NCBI RefSeq assembly: GCF_014898055.3
Contig: NW_023601104.1
Coordinates: forward strand, 45,381,199-45,445,198
Origin: Talpa occidentalis
Lineage: Eukaryota; Chordata; Mammalia; Eulipotyphla; Talpidae
Reading direction: 5' to 3'
Length of the DNA: 64,000 nt
Shown here one piece after another: positions 36,290-48,137 of this stretch. Numbering within the stretch: position 1 is the stretch's first letter; each line of letters starts with the position of its first letter. A model generated the notes under the pieces. The model worked only from the letters and a program-made list of their open reading frames with translations, searched no databases and was not told the origin of the DNA. The position numbers were made by a program, and so were the translations under genes.

Positions 36290-37315
36290 TTAACATTATT
36301 ATTAATAATTTACTATGAACATGGGGATGAAGATATCTTTTTGACATAGTATTTTCATATTCCTTCAGTTATATTGAAGAAGTAGAATTACTGGGATATA
36401 TGATAGTTCTATTTTTAATTTTGGGGGAACCTCCATACTGTTTTCCATAGCAGCTGTAGTGACTTATATTTGTACCAACAGTGCAAATGGGTGTGCATTT
36501 CTTCAGAACTTTGCCAGCATTTCTTTTCTTGTCATTTTGTTGATTGCCATTTCACCAGGCATTGATATTTCATTGTGACTTTTATTTGAATTTCCCTGAT
36601 AAGTGATCTTTAGCTCCTTTTCATGTGCCTAATTTTCAGTCATATAACTTCTACAGAAAATAGCTATTTTCTTCTTTTTTCCTTTTTTTTGAATTGGCTT
36701 GTTTTTGTTGTTGACTTGTATGAGTTCTTAATATATTTTGGATATGAATCCCTGATCAGATATATGGTTTGAAAATATTTTTTTTCCCATTCGGTAGGTT
36801 GTATTTTCATTGGTTCGGATTTTCCTTAGCTATGTAGAAAATTTTTAGTTTGGTGTAGGCTCACTTGTTTATTTTTTTATTTTGTTGCTTATAGTATAGG
36901 TGTCAGATACAAAAAATCATTTGCAACACCCAAATATAGAACCCTTTTTCCTATGTTGCCTTCTATGAATATTTGTGGTTTCTAGTTTTGCAATTATGTC
37001 TTTAATTCATTTTGAGTTAATTTTTGTGGTTGATGTAATGTGAATAATCAATTTTATAGCAACACATCTTGAAACTTTTTTAATTGAGTATTCTTGGTTC
37101 CCTGTCAAAGTATTACTTGATCATATATGCATGGGTTTATTTCTAGTCTCCTGATCCCATTACATTGGTCTGTGTCTGTCTTTATGTTTATTTGTTTATT
37201 TATACTTTGTCATATAACTTGAAATCAGCAAGTGGGATGCTTCCTGCTTTATTCTTTCTCACCATTGCTTTGACTGTTTGGGATCTTTTGTAGTTCTGTA
37301 CAAATTTTAGGTATG
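36290..37315 (-). mobile_element. Fossil L1 ORF2 to near 3' end, antisense (left half)
   Basis: The plus strand reads 'gtagaattactgggatatatg', CTCCATACTGTTTTCCATAG, CTTTTCATGTGCCTAATTTT, 'gtatgagttcttaatatattttgg' and 'tgatcccattacattggtctgtg', the reverse of the L1 C-terminal half. It is interrupted at 37315 by the young L1 and continues without loss at 39876. Confidence 0.9.
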
Positions 37316-39875
37316 CTCTTCCAAAAAATTGAGAAGGAAGGGACAATACCAAACACGTTCTATGAAGCCAACATTACACTAATACCAAAACCGAACAAAG
37401 ATAACACAAAAAAGGAAAACTACAGGCCAATCTCCCTAATGAATACTGATGCAAAAATCCTCAATAAAATTTTAGCTATCAGAATCCAACAATGTATCCA
37501 TAAGATAATTCACCACGACCAAGTAGGATTCATTCCAGGGACACAAGGATGGTTCAACATCCAAAAATCAATCAACGTTATCCAACACATCAACAAAAAG
37601 AAATATAAAAACCATATGATAATATCAATAGATGCTGAGAAAGCTTTCGACAAAGTGCAACACCCATTCATGATAAAAGCCCTTGAAATTCTTGGGATAC
37701 AAGGAACGTACCTCAACATCATAAAGGCCATCTATGACAAGCCAACAGCCAGTATCATTCTCAATGGTGAAAAGCTGAAAGCAATTCCATTAAGATCTGG
37801 AACAAGACAAGGATGTCCACTCTCACCACTGCTTTTCAATATAATACTGGAAGTCCTAGCCAGAGCAATAAGACAAGAGAAAGACATACAAGGAATCCAA
37901 ATAGGAAAAGAAGAAGTCAAACTATCACTATTTGCAGATGATATGATAATATACATAGAGGACCCCAAAAACTCCACAGAAAAACTAATTCAACTCATCA
38001 ATCAGTTCAGCAAAGTGGCAGGATACAAAATCAACACACAAAAGTCAGTAGCCTTCCTATACACAAACAGTAAATCTGAAGAAGAAGAAATAAAAAAAAA
38101 ATCCCTTTTATTATCAAAACAAAAAAAATCAAATATTTGGGAATAAATCTAACAAAAGAGGTAAAGGACCTATACAAAGAAAACTATAAAACACTGTTAA
38201 AAGAAATAGAAGAAGACACAAAGAAATGGAAAGACATCCCCTGCTCATGGATTGGAAGAATAAACATTATTAAAATGGCCATCCTCCCAAAAGCAATCTA
38301 CAGATTCAATGCTATTCCAATCAAAATATCAATGTCATTCTTCAAAGAAATAGAACAATTATTGATGAAATTCATATGGAATCACAAAAAACCCCGAATA
38401 GCCAAAGCTCTCCTGAAAAAAAAAGAAGGGAATGGAGGCATCACACTCCCAGACTTCAAACTCTACTACAAAGCCATAATCATCAAAACTGCATGGTATT
38501 GGAACAAGAACAGACATACAGACCAATGGAATCGAATAGAAAATCCAGAAATAAACCCACATATTTATGGTCAACTAATCTTTGACAAAGGAGCAAAGAC
38601 TATGCATTGGAGCAAAGAAAGTTTGTTCAATAAATGGTGCTGGGAAAACTGGGTCGCTACATGCAAAAGAATGAAGCTTGACCACTGCCTCACACCATAC
38701 ACAAAAATCAACTCAAAATGGATTAAAGAACTAGACATAAGACCTGAAACCATAAAATACATAGAAGGAAATATAGGCGAAACACTACGTGATATTCACA
38801 TCAAAGACATCTTTACAGACACATCACCCAAAGCAGTGATAGTGAAGGCAAAGATAAACAGCTGGGACTACATCAAATTAAAGAGCTTCTGCACAGCAAA
38901 AGAGACAATAACCAAAACAAAGAGAAACCCCACCAACTGGGAGAACATTTTTGCACCCAACACTAATGATAAAGGACTGATCACAAAAATCTTCAAAGAG
39001 CTGATGAGACTCAACAACAACAAAGAAAATAATCCAGTCAAAAAATGGGCAGAAGAGCCAAAAAGAAATTTCTCTGAAGAGGAAATGCAAATGGCCAACA
39101 GGCATATGAAAAAATGTTCAACGTCACTTATAATCAGGGAAATGCAAATCAAAACTACCATGAGATACCATCTTACACCAGTGAGAATGGCACATATTAA
39201 AAAAAAACTAGCAACAACAAATGTTGGCGAGGGTGTGGAGAAAAAGGAACTCTCCTGCACTGCTGGTGGGAGTGCAAACTGGTCCAACCACTATGGAGAG
39301 CTGTGTGGAGATTTCTGGACCTACTAAACATAGAGCTTCCATATGATCCAGCAATTCCACTCCTAGGTATTTACCCAAAGGACACAGAAACATCAATTCC
39401 AAAGAACACCTGCACCCCTATGTTTATAGCAGCACTGTTTACAATAGTTGGAAACAGCCCAAATGCCCAAAAATAGATGACTGGATCAAGAAGATGTGGT
39501 ACATATACACCATGGAATATTACTCAGCATTCAAAAAAGATAAACACATGCAATTTGCAGCAACATGGATGGCGCTGGAAGGGATCATGCTCGGCGATAT
39601 AAGCCAGAAAGAAAAAGAAAAATACCGGATGGTCTCACTCATAGCATTGATCTAGAAAACTTAAATAAGGGACCAGGAAAATGAATAACTATAAAAAGTG
39701 AAAATTAAAATCAACAAAAAACTATGAGCCAGAGACACTTTTTGGGGGGTGGGGGGTGGGAGGGGAGGGATTGGGGTCAAAATGGGGTGTTGCAGTTGTA
39801 TGGGGAATATAAAAATAAAACCTATTATTTAAAAAAAAATAAAAATAAAAAATAAAAAAACAAATTTTAGGTATG
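37300..39875 (+). mobile_element. Young 5'-truncated L1 with 16-bp TSD, nested in fossil L1
   Basis: The insert is 37316-39859, with direct repeat ACAAATTTTAGGTATG at 37300-37315 and 39860-39875. It begins inside the ORF2 reverse-transcriptase domain and runs to the stop, a short 3' UTR with a G-rich tract at 39744-39769, and an A-rich tail. The 5' UTR with promoter, ORF1 and the endonuclease are missing, so it cannot move by itself. It is the longest and best-preserved L1 of the window. It lies in the opposite orientation to the L1 it interrupted. Confidence 0.98.
37313..39654 (+). pseudogene. L1 ORF2 reverse transcriptase, truncated, frameshifted
   Basis: ORF2 of L1 encodes endonuclease plus reverse transcriptase. 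Here the frame opens with [11 protein letters not shown]. The first 277 codons hold most of the reverse-transcriptase domain: [10 protein letters not shown] (about 67-76), the catalytic aspartate block [12 protein letters not shown] (Asp at 107), [11 protein letters not shown] (162-172) and the FADD catalytic box (207-210, bases 37931-37942). The frame breaks in a run of ten A (38092-38101), resumes as a 396-codon frame (38137-39327) through [14 protein letters not shown] and [13 protein letters not shown], and breaks again at nine A (39199-39207). A 7-base deletion near 39448, relative to the 14.2-kb copy, shifts the last part. The ORF2 stop is at 39652-39654. All catalytic residues visible are intact; the frame is not. 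Confidence 0.95.
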
Positions 39876-40010
39876 TCTTTATACTTCTGTGGAAAATACA
39901 ATTGGAATCTTGATAAGGATTACATTGGTTTTGGATAGTATGAGCATTTTAACAACATTAATTCTTCTAATCCATAAAGACAGAATACTGTGATAGCTCT
40001 TATGGAGAAA
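39876..40010 (-). mobile_element. Fossil L1 ORF2, antisense (right half)
   Basis: The sequence CTTCTGTGGAAAATACAATTG, 'ttgataaggattacattgg' and 'agcattttaacaacattaattcttc' continues the antisense L1 that stops at 37315. In L1 these words directly follow the 'acaaattttagg' word that became the duplication. Confidence 0.88.
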
Positions 40011-41734
40011 GCCAATCACCGTATTGCCTGGAAAGGTCAAAATGGGATCTTCCTCAATTCTCACTTCTTAATGTTGGTGGGTTCCAGTACATAATGCCCA
40101 TAGACAGTGGTTGCACACCTAAGATTAGTGTGCCCAAAATTTCTCATCTCATTCTAGTTCTCACTCAATTCCTTAAAATTACAGTTTTGGTGCTCCTACT
40201 GATGATTTTCTGGTATAGTAGTTTTATGTTCTACAGAAACAGAAATGCTGAGTTTTTTGCCACATTTTCTGCATCTGGCTCTCTCTCCTCATGATGGAGG
40301 GTGGCAATTTGCCCTAAGACATTAGTTTTCCTTGGGTAAAAAAAAGAAAATGACTGATTTTTGATTGAATTAGCTTTTATTGTTGCATAAATGGGAATGA
40401 CAACTTCCAAGCTCTTTACATATTGAAGTTGAAACTAGATGATTCCCAGATCCTCTATTTTAGTATTTTGAGGAATTAATTTCTCAGAAATTTTCCAGAA
40501 GTTTAAAATATTAGCCTTTATGTTGCTCAGTACTTCTTTTATCTCCTTTTGATTTCAGCTATGCAAGGAAAACCTGTATAATATAATGTAGTAATAGAAC
40601 AGATAGATTCCCACAGTGACTGATGCTGATATTTATGAATTGAGTTTGAAGAGAATAATGCAGCATTGATAGTTCTTTGCGACCAAATTGGTAGATTGAG
40701 TTCCCACCCATATTGTCAAGGTAGAGGTGGAAATGTAAGAAAATGAATGTCTGCCCCAACATCTTGAGATTGGAAGACAACAAGGGAAATGTTAATGGAA
40801 AGCTTGGGAAATTCAAACTGAATCTCCCAAAAGAAGAGTCCTGAGTTAAAGTTGAAATTTAAGGTGCTTCATTCAGGTAGTAAAGTTGTGCATAAAACCA
40901 AATTATGTTGTTTGCTTAGACCATTATCCCAACTTTTCATGGACTACATACATAATTTGGAGCAATATAAAGACTCCTGAAATTTTCAAAACTTGGCTAT
41001 GGAGAGAATGCCAAACTTGCCAAATATCAATGGGGGACAGATTACTGTAGACTATGTGGAGATATTTCCTATTCATATTCTGATCTGTGTCTCCTCAGAA
41101 TACTTCTGAGTTCACCAGAAGTTTGACATTTCAAGCACTTTGATAAGTTCACAATTCAAGAACCTTCTCTCTCTGGAGGATTTTTCTGGGTTAGAGGAGT
41201 TTGGTCAGTCCACATTTATGACATCACAAAAATGTCAGGTATTTCATACCCCAAGCTCGCTCTCCTCAACTAGTGAGGATTGGGAGTCAGTGGAAAAACT
41301 TTAAAAATTAAACCAGCAATTTGCTTTCTAGGAAGATTAATGGAATTTGCTCTACAAAACTTTTCTAAAGATTTTCCATGGATTTCTTTCTCAGTGACCT
41401 CTAGTGGCAACTTGATTATTGATAAATACTTGATTGTTTTTTCTATATTCTCTTTCTTACTTTTCCTCCCCTACTCATTATGCCACTAAGGATAGCCACA
41501 TAAGTAAACAAATTACACACATGCTCCTTGAGGGCATCTAAAACAACGTAATTGTTTTGCAGACTGAAAGAACTCAGTGTTTGCAGCATGCTTTTCAATT
41601 TAAAGGAAACATAAATCTGTGGAGGTGATGAGTTTTAATGGTACCCATATTTGTACCCTGGGCTTTTGTCTCTACTTCCCAGCTCCATGAGTTTCAAGAA
41701 GTGAACCTATACATTTTCTATTCTGTACATTCCA
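40011..41734. other. Unassigned DNA
   Basis: No gene or repeat family was recognised. Frames of 60-85 codons show no domain. Confidence 0.55.
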
Positions 41735-42065
41735 TGCAAGAAGCATCATATAGCTTTTATACTTTTGTGTCTGACTTTTTATACTTAATATTTTCAAGGC
41801 TTATTCATGTTGTAGTATGTATCAGAACTTAATTTCTTTTTGTGGTTATATTCTATGGTATTTATATATCACATTCTGTTTACCCATCCATGCATAAGTA
41901 TAGATTTATGTTGCACTCACCTTTTGTGGAAAATGAGCACTGGCAGACAGTGAGCACTGGCAGACAAGTATCTCTTTTAGTCTCTGTTTCAATTCATTTG
42001 GGTATATACATAGAAGTAGAATGATGGGTCATATGAGAATTCTGTACTTTGCTTTGTGATAAAAC
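41735..42065 (-). mobile_element. Fossil L1 3' region, antisense, degraded
   Basis: The plus strand shows 'gtggttatattctatggtatttatatatcaca', 'TGTTTACCCATCCATGCATAAG' and 'TTTGGGTATATACATAGAAGTAG', the reverse of the L1 C-terminal region. It contains a 17-base tandem duplication at 41934-41966. Boundaries are approximate. Confidence 0.7.
41934..41966. repeat. 17-bp tandem duplication (TGAGCACTGGCAGACA)
   Basis: Two identical units TGAGCACTGGCAGACA, separated by one G, lie inside the degraded L1. The identity of the units suggests a recent slippage event. Confidence 0.9.
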
Positions 42066-42738
42066 AGCAAACTCAATACATACCAAATACAAATATGTTA
42101 ACAAATATTGAAGGTTATCATATGACCCAATCTTAAACAAGTTAGTAAATCCATTACCTAACCACTCTGATTTTTGAAAGCAACAGTTACAAACTTTTTT
42201 CTAAGGAGCAACACAATATGTATTTTAGGCTTTGCAGTATACTCTGTTGATATCCTTCTTACCTTTTATTCAAAACCATCTAAAAATGTAAAATTGTTCT
42301 CTGTTTTCCCATCAATGGCTGGATTTTATCCAAGGACTGTAGTTATGTGGACCCTGAGGGACATGTGAACTACACCACTGTCAGCAGACTCAGGACTTTT
42401 GCTAGCAGTGCTGCTTTAAAAGCCCCTTCTGCTGTTGCTAGGTAAAAAGAACATTTACCTTTGAAATCTACTGGAAGCCATCTGAAATTATGAAGAAAGT
42501 TAAACTATGAGTACATCTACAACAAATATTTCAAAGAAGCAAGAGAGAGAAAATTGGTTTTATGTTGAACCAAAGAATCACATACAGACTTTACAATTTT
42601 AGTGAGTCAATTGTTTTGTCCTTATTAATAAGAAAAAAATCATTCTTGACTGAATTGTATTGTCAATTAAAATTATTTTAACTAATAAAGGCATTAATTT
42701 TTGTTTCTGGCACCTGGGATAGGAAGCATTCAATAAAT

Positions 42739-43032
42739 GTTTGCAGTATATTTTTTAAAAGATTTATTTATTTATACAAGCATTGGGATATAAGACTGAG
42801 GTGCGGGAGGGTGAGAGAATTCACCAGAGACAGAGCAGGGAGCAGAAGAGGCAGACTGACTGAAGTACACTGCTGAGGGGAGCAGCAGGCGAGACAGGAG
42901 AGGTCTGCCACGCCATGTGGGCATCTCCCCGGCCGGTCAGGAATCGAACTGTCACTGCAGAGGCTGCGGACAGCTTCACAGCGCTGTGCTCAACCCACTG
43001 AGCCACCAGGAGGCCCCGTTTGCAGTATATTT
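42739..43032 (-). mobile_element. tRNA-head SINE, antisense, with 15-bp TSD
   Basis: The element is 42754-43017. On the minus strand it has GGGGCCTCCTGGTGGCTCAG, B box GTTCGATTCC and CCGGCCGGGGAGATGCCCAC, then TATAAATAAATAAATC. GTTTGCAGTATATTT is perfectly repeated at 42739-42753 and 43018-43032. The body mixes words of type A and type B, so it may be an intermediate. Confidence 0.96.
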
Positions 43033-46000
43033 ATTGGAAAAACTGCATATTACTCAGTAACTTCATTGGCAATGAATGTTGTGAACACCCTTCATATATA
43101 TGTTTTGGGGATTGTCGTCAACAGATTATGTTTAATGTGCTTTAAAATGTAGCTCAAGCAATGACAAAAAGGTCGAAGGTATAAGTTAGTGAAGTCAGAT
43201 TCTAGGATCAAATGGTGAGAGAGATATCAAGAGATAGTCTAAATGAGGTCAATGCAGCAACAAATATTTTCCTGTAGCCTGAGACATTTCCATAATGCTT
43301 CTTTATATACTTTCATGGAGGTGATAGTTTTAAAGTTTTTAGAGGTTTTCTTATATTTCAAACTCTGGCTTTCTGTTACTCTGGCTGCTTGCATTTATTT
43401 CTTAGACAGTATTTGTCAAATCACTTCAGCTTTTCTATGTATTGATTTTGGCTCCAAATTCAGCACAAAAATACTCTTCATTTTAGATTTCATTTTGAGG
43501 ATGTATGTTGCTGTTGAAAGATGTTGGTTGTTCTAGTTATATGGTTTTATAAATCTCTAGTTCAGAGGCTTAGGTATATGTGTGATGGATCAGGGTCTGG
43601 GGAGAAGAGAATAAACAATGGATTGTCTTTCTACCTTTCAATCCCACAAACTTTCTTCCTACTCCTAAAGAAAGCATAAAGATTCTTTTCATATAAAATC
43701 ACAGAAATACCCATGTAACCAAAAAAGTGGAGAACAAACTTTCCTTGCTGTTAGTAGTATCAGTGGACGTAACGAAAAGGAAAGAATAGAAAATGGGGGT
43801 GGAAACTTTATATTGGGTGCTAGTCTCAAAAAGAGGAGGAGAAATACCTCCTTCTAAATTAAGAATTAGAACACAACTCACTTCAAGGAGCATTGCACAA
43901 TCAAGAGTAGCTCACACTGTTTTCGAGAAGTTCACTTTAATGGAATGTGATAAAGAAGATTTAAATTTTTACAAGCACTTCTCCATAACTGAACATTTTC
44001 AAAAATTAATATAAAAGATAAATAAAAATAAAAAGATAAAAGATAAATCAAGCATGATGGTTTCTATCATAATAAAGCATTATGCTACAAAAATAAAACC
44101 AGTTCTCTCCTCTACATAAGCTAATGAAAATGTACATTTGTACTATAAGATCATTACTTCAAATTAATTTAAAAAACAATAGATTGTTTAATTGGTTTTT
44201 CCTTCACTTTCTTTTATTCAATAGTTGCCTATTTTTAACACTGGTTCATCTAGATATTTTTCTTCAAGTGTTACTATCTACAAGACATGCTAGCAATCTC
44301 TCTCAAAAACACAAGTATTGTAAGTATATTAAAGTGCACTGAAAGTTTTTATTTAACACACATGAATAATTCCATGGGTACTAGAAGGAATAATTTCCTT
44401 TATCTTCATATAAGGAAACACAGTATTGAGTAGGAACTCAATTAACCACTGTAGAATGGCTTTCCAGTATAATTAAAAAAGAAAAACTTACGTATCTGAA
44501 AGTATGAATTTTGAAATAAAATTCTAAATATTTTGTAGCAAAATTCATATCAATATGTAACACTCTAGCATTAATGTATTGGTCACATACATCACAGAAT
44601 TGAAATTTATTTTGCTGAAACTATTCATATAAATAAGGGTGAAAAAGAGAAATATGATGTAATAAAATCATTTAGAGCTGTAAGGGTACCTATGAATTTG
44701 TTATTGGTAAAAAAGATTATTAGAGCTTGGAGTTTCTCATCATCTCTGACCAACATGCCTAAGAAATAGAGCATTCTGATACTACATTTATTGTTTAGGG
44801 ACACTGGGAATGGATTTCATTTTACTATGCCAGTTATCAGCACTGCCTTGTCATTTTCATCAGCTATATATTTTGTTTGCCCCACTTCAAAATCTCACTT
44901 TAATATTATCTCTCAGGCCTCTTGGCATAGGCTTTTGGTATGTTAGAGAGCATACAATCAAATCTAAGCACAATAACAAAGAACAGATTACAAAAGAGAA
45001 AGATAGTTGTCATAGCCACTTTCTTGAATTCCATTCCCAAAAGATCAAGACTCAAAAGATTTCCCTGGTTCATCAACCACACCCATGTCATAGAGTAAAA
45101 CCATATCAATGCCATAATCTAATCTGTGGATGGAATTATTTCCTCTTTACAGGTCTGGCATACTGTATTCTCCTATTCTCCTATTTTTGATATATCATCT
45201 TTTTTTCTGCTTGTCCCCTGTCAATGAAGGAAGAGCTTGTGAAACTCATTAACTCTCTTTAATTTGAACTGAAAAAATGTGTTCAGTAATAATGCCTGTG
45301 AAATTTTACATGTTGATTTGTTCTTTTTGGGAGATAGCCACAGGTGTTATTGAATATTTTAAATATTTTTATATAAATGTTCTCTTCATATCCTTGTGTA
45401 TAAATTACATTGACCACTGAAAGCAGAATTTAATCATAAATGAATGGGATATCTTAAATGTAAAATAAATTCTCAATTCTCATTATTTCAAATATAATTT
45501 GAAGGGTTATTCTCAAATATTTAAAATACGTATCTCACAGACTTACATTGAAAATAAGATAGTCCATTTTAAGTCATTATTATTTTAATTCTCTATGATT
45601 AAATGCAAACATTTATTTTAACTGTCACATTATTCATTTTATTCCAGTATTTTATATTCCTATATTCAAATGCTGTATCCTTTAAATATAACCTAGAACA
45701 TAGTGGGCATTAAAAATATATCTATGTAAACTTGTGCTCTCTGCATGAATCCCCCAAGGAATTGGGTTTATAAAATTTGGCTTCTTCATACATCTTTTGG
45801 TAAGCTTAGTAAGTATTACGAAGATATATATTATGATATAACTAATATCAATTTATCAAAGTACCATTTTTGATATAAACATCTTTATTCCCTTAAATTT
45901 AAATAAAATGGTCCTATAGAAAAAACAGACATGAGTTTGGGACATTTACATGAAGGAAGATAAAATGATATGGGCAAAGCAAATATATTTCAACAATGTG

Positions 46001-47535
46001 TCTAGTATTATGAAATATTATAGGAAATAAAAACAAATTTAATGGCATTTTGCAAATGGCTTTAGACTTACCTTTTATTTATCTTCTAGCAATCAAATGA
46101 GTAATAATTAAACACATTGTTTAAATATATAAAACAATACATTTTTATATTTTTCATCCCAATTTTAAATGTTACAAAATTCTTATTAGTGCTTGTATTA
46201 TACCTCTGTTTGGTTTATCATAAACATAAAAAACATAATGAAATCTTTTACCATATGTCAAGTCTGTAAATAGTAAATATTCCACAGTATTTAAATAATT
46301 TTATGTTATTAAATTTAATATATGCCTACAAAGCAGTAGCAATAGAGTAATTAGCATAATAGGACTTCTTCTGAAAGATGATTATTGAGAGTAACTAAGA
46401 TTATATTTCTGCACTATGGCTACTTTTAACAAAAGAAAGTGTCATATCCTTGAGGTAGGTAAAGTTCTATCTCTAGTGAATATAGAGTACAACAGAGTCT
46501 TGAGGATTCAGAATGAGAGTTCTGCACTGATGACCCACTTTCTGCTTGGACCGCAGTGAGACATCCCGAGACAGAAAAGATAAGTGATCACACTCACAGT
46601 GGTCACTCCACACAATGCAGTGGATAGTTACATCACTGATTGTCGATTTTCAAATTTGAAAATAAGGTGAGGATTTCCATAATTAAATCATGCTGATACA
46701 AACTTGATAGGATGCTTAGTTTCTAGGTCTTTTACCTATATGCCTCAAAGGAAGTGAAGAAAATGTACCTGAATGTATTCATTAAGTCAGTGTAATTTCA
46801 ATAGTCAATTATACATCCACAACATTTCAAGTGATTAATAATAATTCACACTGTCTCATAAAAATCTTAACAAAAATCCACCAAAAGAAAACTAACAAAT
46901 TAGAGGAAAAACTCTTGTAATATTGATAATAGAAACTTATAAAGACAATATGAATAATTAATAGGATAAATGACATGCTTATTCACTCATTGTACTTATT
47001 AATATGTAGAAAGTATCAGTGCTTTCAAGAGCAAGAAAAATGGAAATAAGCTCTTAGTCATCTATAAATTTCCTCACTTTGGGGAATATATTAAACAAAA
47101 AAATAAGATATTATATAATTTATATATCTACCTGACTTTTCTGGTAATTTAAGTATCCTCTTAAGTTATGGACATATTTACAAGATCTATGTATTTCTCA
47201 CAGATATTTTTTCTACTTTTTTTACTTTATTCCCTTTGATCAACTTACATTTACAAATAAATGCTTCAAACCAAATATCTGGAAGACAGAGCAAAAGTTG
47301 TTGCCTGATGACCAGTTATAGGGTCATTAATTTTTAGTCTTATTTGAAGCTTATTAATTATCTATTCTCACTGGTTTTTACTATCAACCCCATGCCATGA
47401 TGACCTCCTACTGATAGACTGGGAAACACCACTTAATGAATATTAAAGGTGTACTAATCAACCTTGTTCTTGTTTGTTCATCTAACACACTTTTTCAAAT
47501 ATAAATTGGAAAATAGTTCAAAGAAAACATTTTCT
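43033..47535. other. Unassigned AT-rich DNA
   Basis: A 4.5-kb stretch where I see no gene, no L1 and no SINE. A 126-codon frame at 44810-45190 (plus) has no domain that I recognise. The part 45.2-46.4 kb is particularly AT-rich. Confidence 0.55.
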
Positions 47536-47795
47536 GGGGCCTCCCCAGTGGCGCATCGGTTGAGCGCTGGGCTGTGAAGCTGCCTGAAGTCTCTGCAGCG
47601 CAGGTTCGATCCCTGGCCACCAGCGAGGGTCCCACATGGAAAGTAGACCTCTCCTGCCACACCCTCTACTCCCCTTAGCAGTGTATTTCATCAATTTGTC
47701 TGTTCTGCCCCCTGCTCTGGCTCTGGTGAATTCTCTCTTCGGTGCTTCTGACTGTACCCAGTGCTTATATAAATAAATAAATCTTTAAATTTTTT
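47536..47795 (+). mobile_element. tRNA-head SINE, type A
   Basis: It has GGGGCCTCCCCAGTGGCGCA, an intact B box GGTTCGATCCC, GCCACCAGCGAGGGTCCCAC and CTGACTGTACCCAGTGC, with tail ATATAAATAAATAAATCTTTAAA. A clean duplication is not visible. A second SINE begins about 28 bases after its tail, so its right flank may have been altered. Confidence 0.94.
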
Positions 47796-47805
47796 TTTTT
47801 CTTTG

Positions 47806-48137
47806 AAAAAGAAGCTATAATAGGGGCCTCCCTGGTGGCGCAGCGGTTGAGCTCTGGGTTGCGAAGCTGACCACAGTCTCTGCAACGCCGGTTCGATCCC
47901 TGGCTTCTCCCTGGCCACCGGAGGAGGGTCCCACATGGCGCGCAGACCTCTCCTGCCGCCCGCTGCTCCCCTCAGACCTCTCCTGCCGCCCGCTGAACTT
48001 TGGTCCTTCTGCCTGCTCTGCTCCCCGCTCTGGCTCTGGTGAATTCTCTCACCCTCCCGTGCTTCTGACTGTACCCAGTGAGTGTATAAATAAATAAATA
48101 AATAAATCTTAAAAAAAAAAAAAAGAAGCTATAATAG
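47806..48137 (+). mobile_element. tRNA-head SINE, type A, with internal 30-bp duplication
   Basis: The element is 47824-48119, with AAAAAGAAGCTATAATAG perfectly repeated at 47806-47823 and 48120-48137. The head and B box are intact. In the body the word CAGACCTCTCCTGCCGCCCG recurs 30 bases later (47943 and 47973), replacing the usual CAGCAGTGTATTTCAG segment. The tail has five overlapping AATAAA-type units. Its long perfect repeat makes it one of the youngest insertions here. Confidence 0.97.

Noticed and set aside
38868..39287. 139-codon minus-strand frame (also at 13615-14031)
   Set aside because: It is the antisense shadow of L1 ORF2 and appears in every L1 copy.
36290..40010. One single rearranged L1 instead of a nested pair
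   Set aside because: The 16-bp TSD and the continuity of the fossil L1 across the insertion show two events.
44810..45190. 126-codon plus-strand reading frame in unique DNA
   Set aside because: No recognisable family and no supporting context. A protein search with no hit would confirm rejection.
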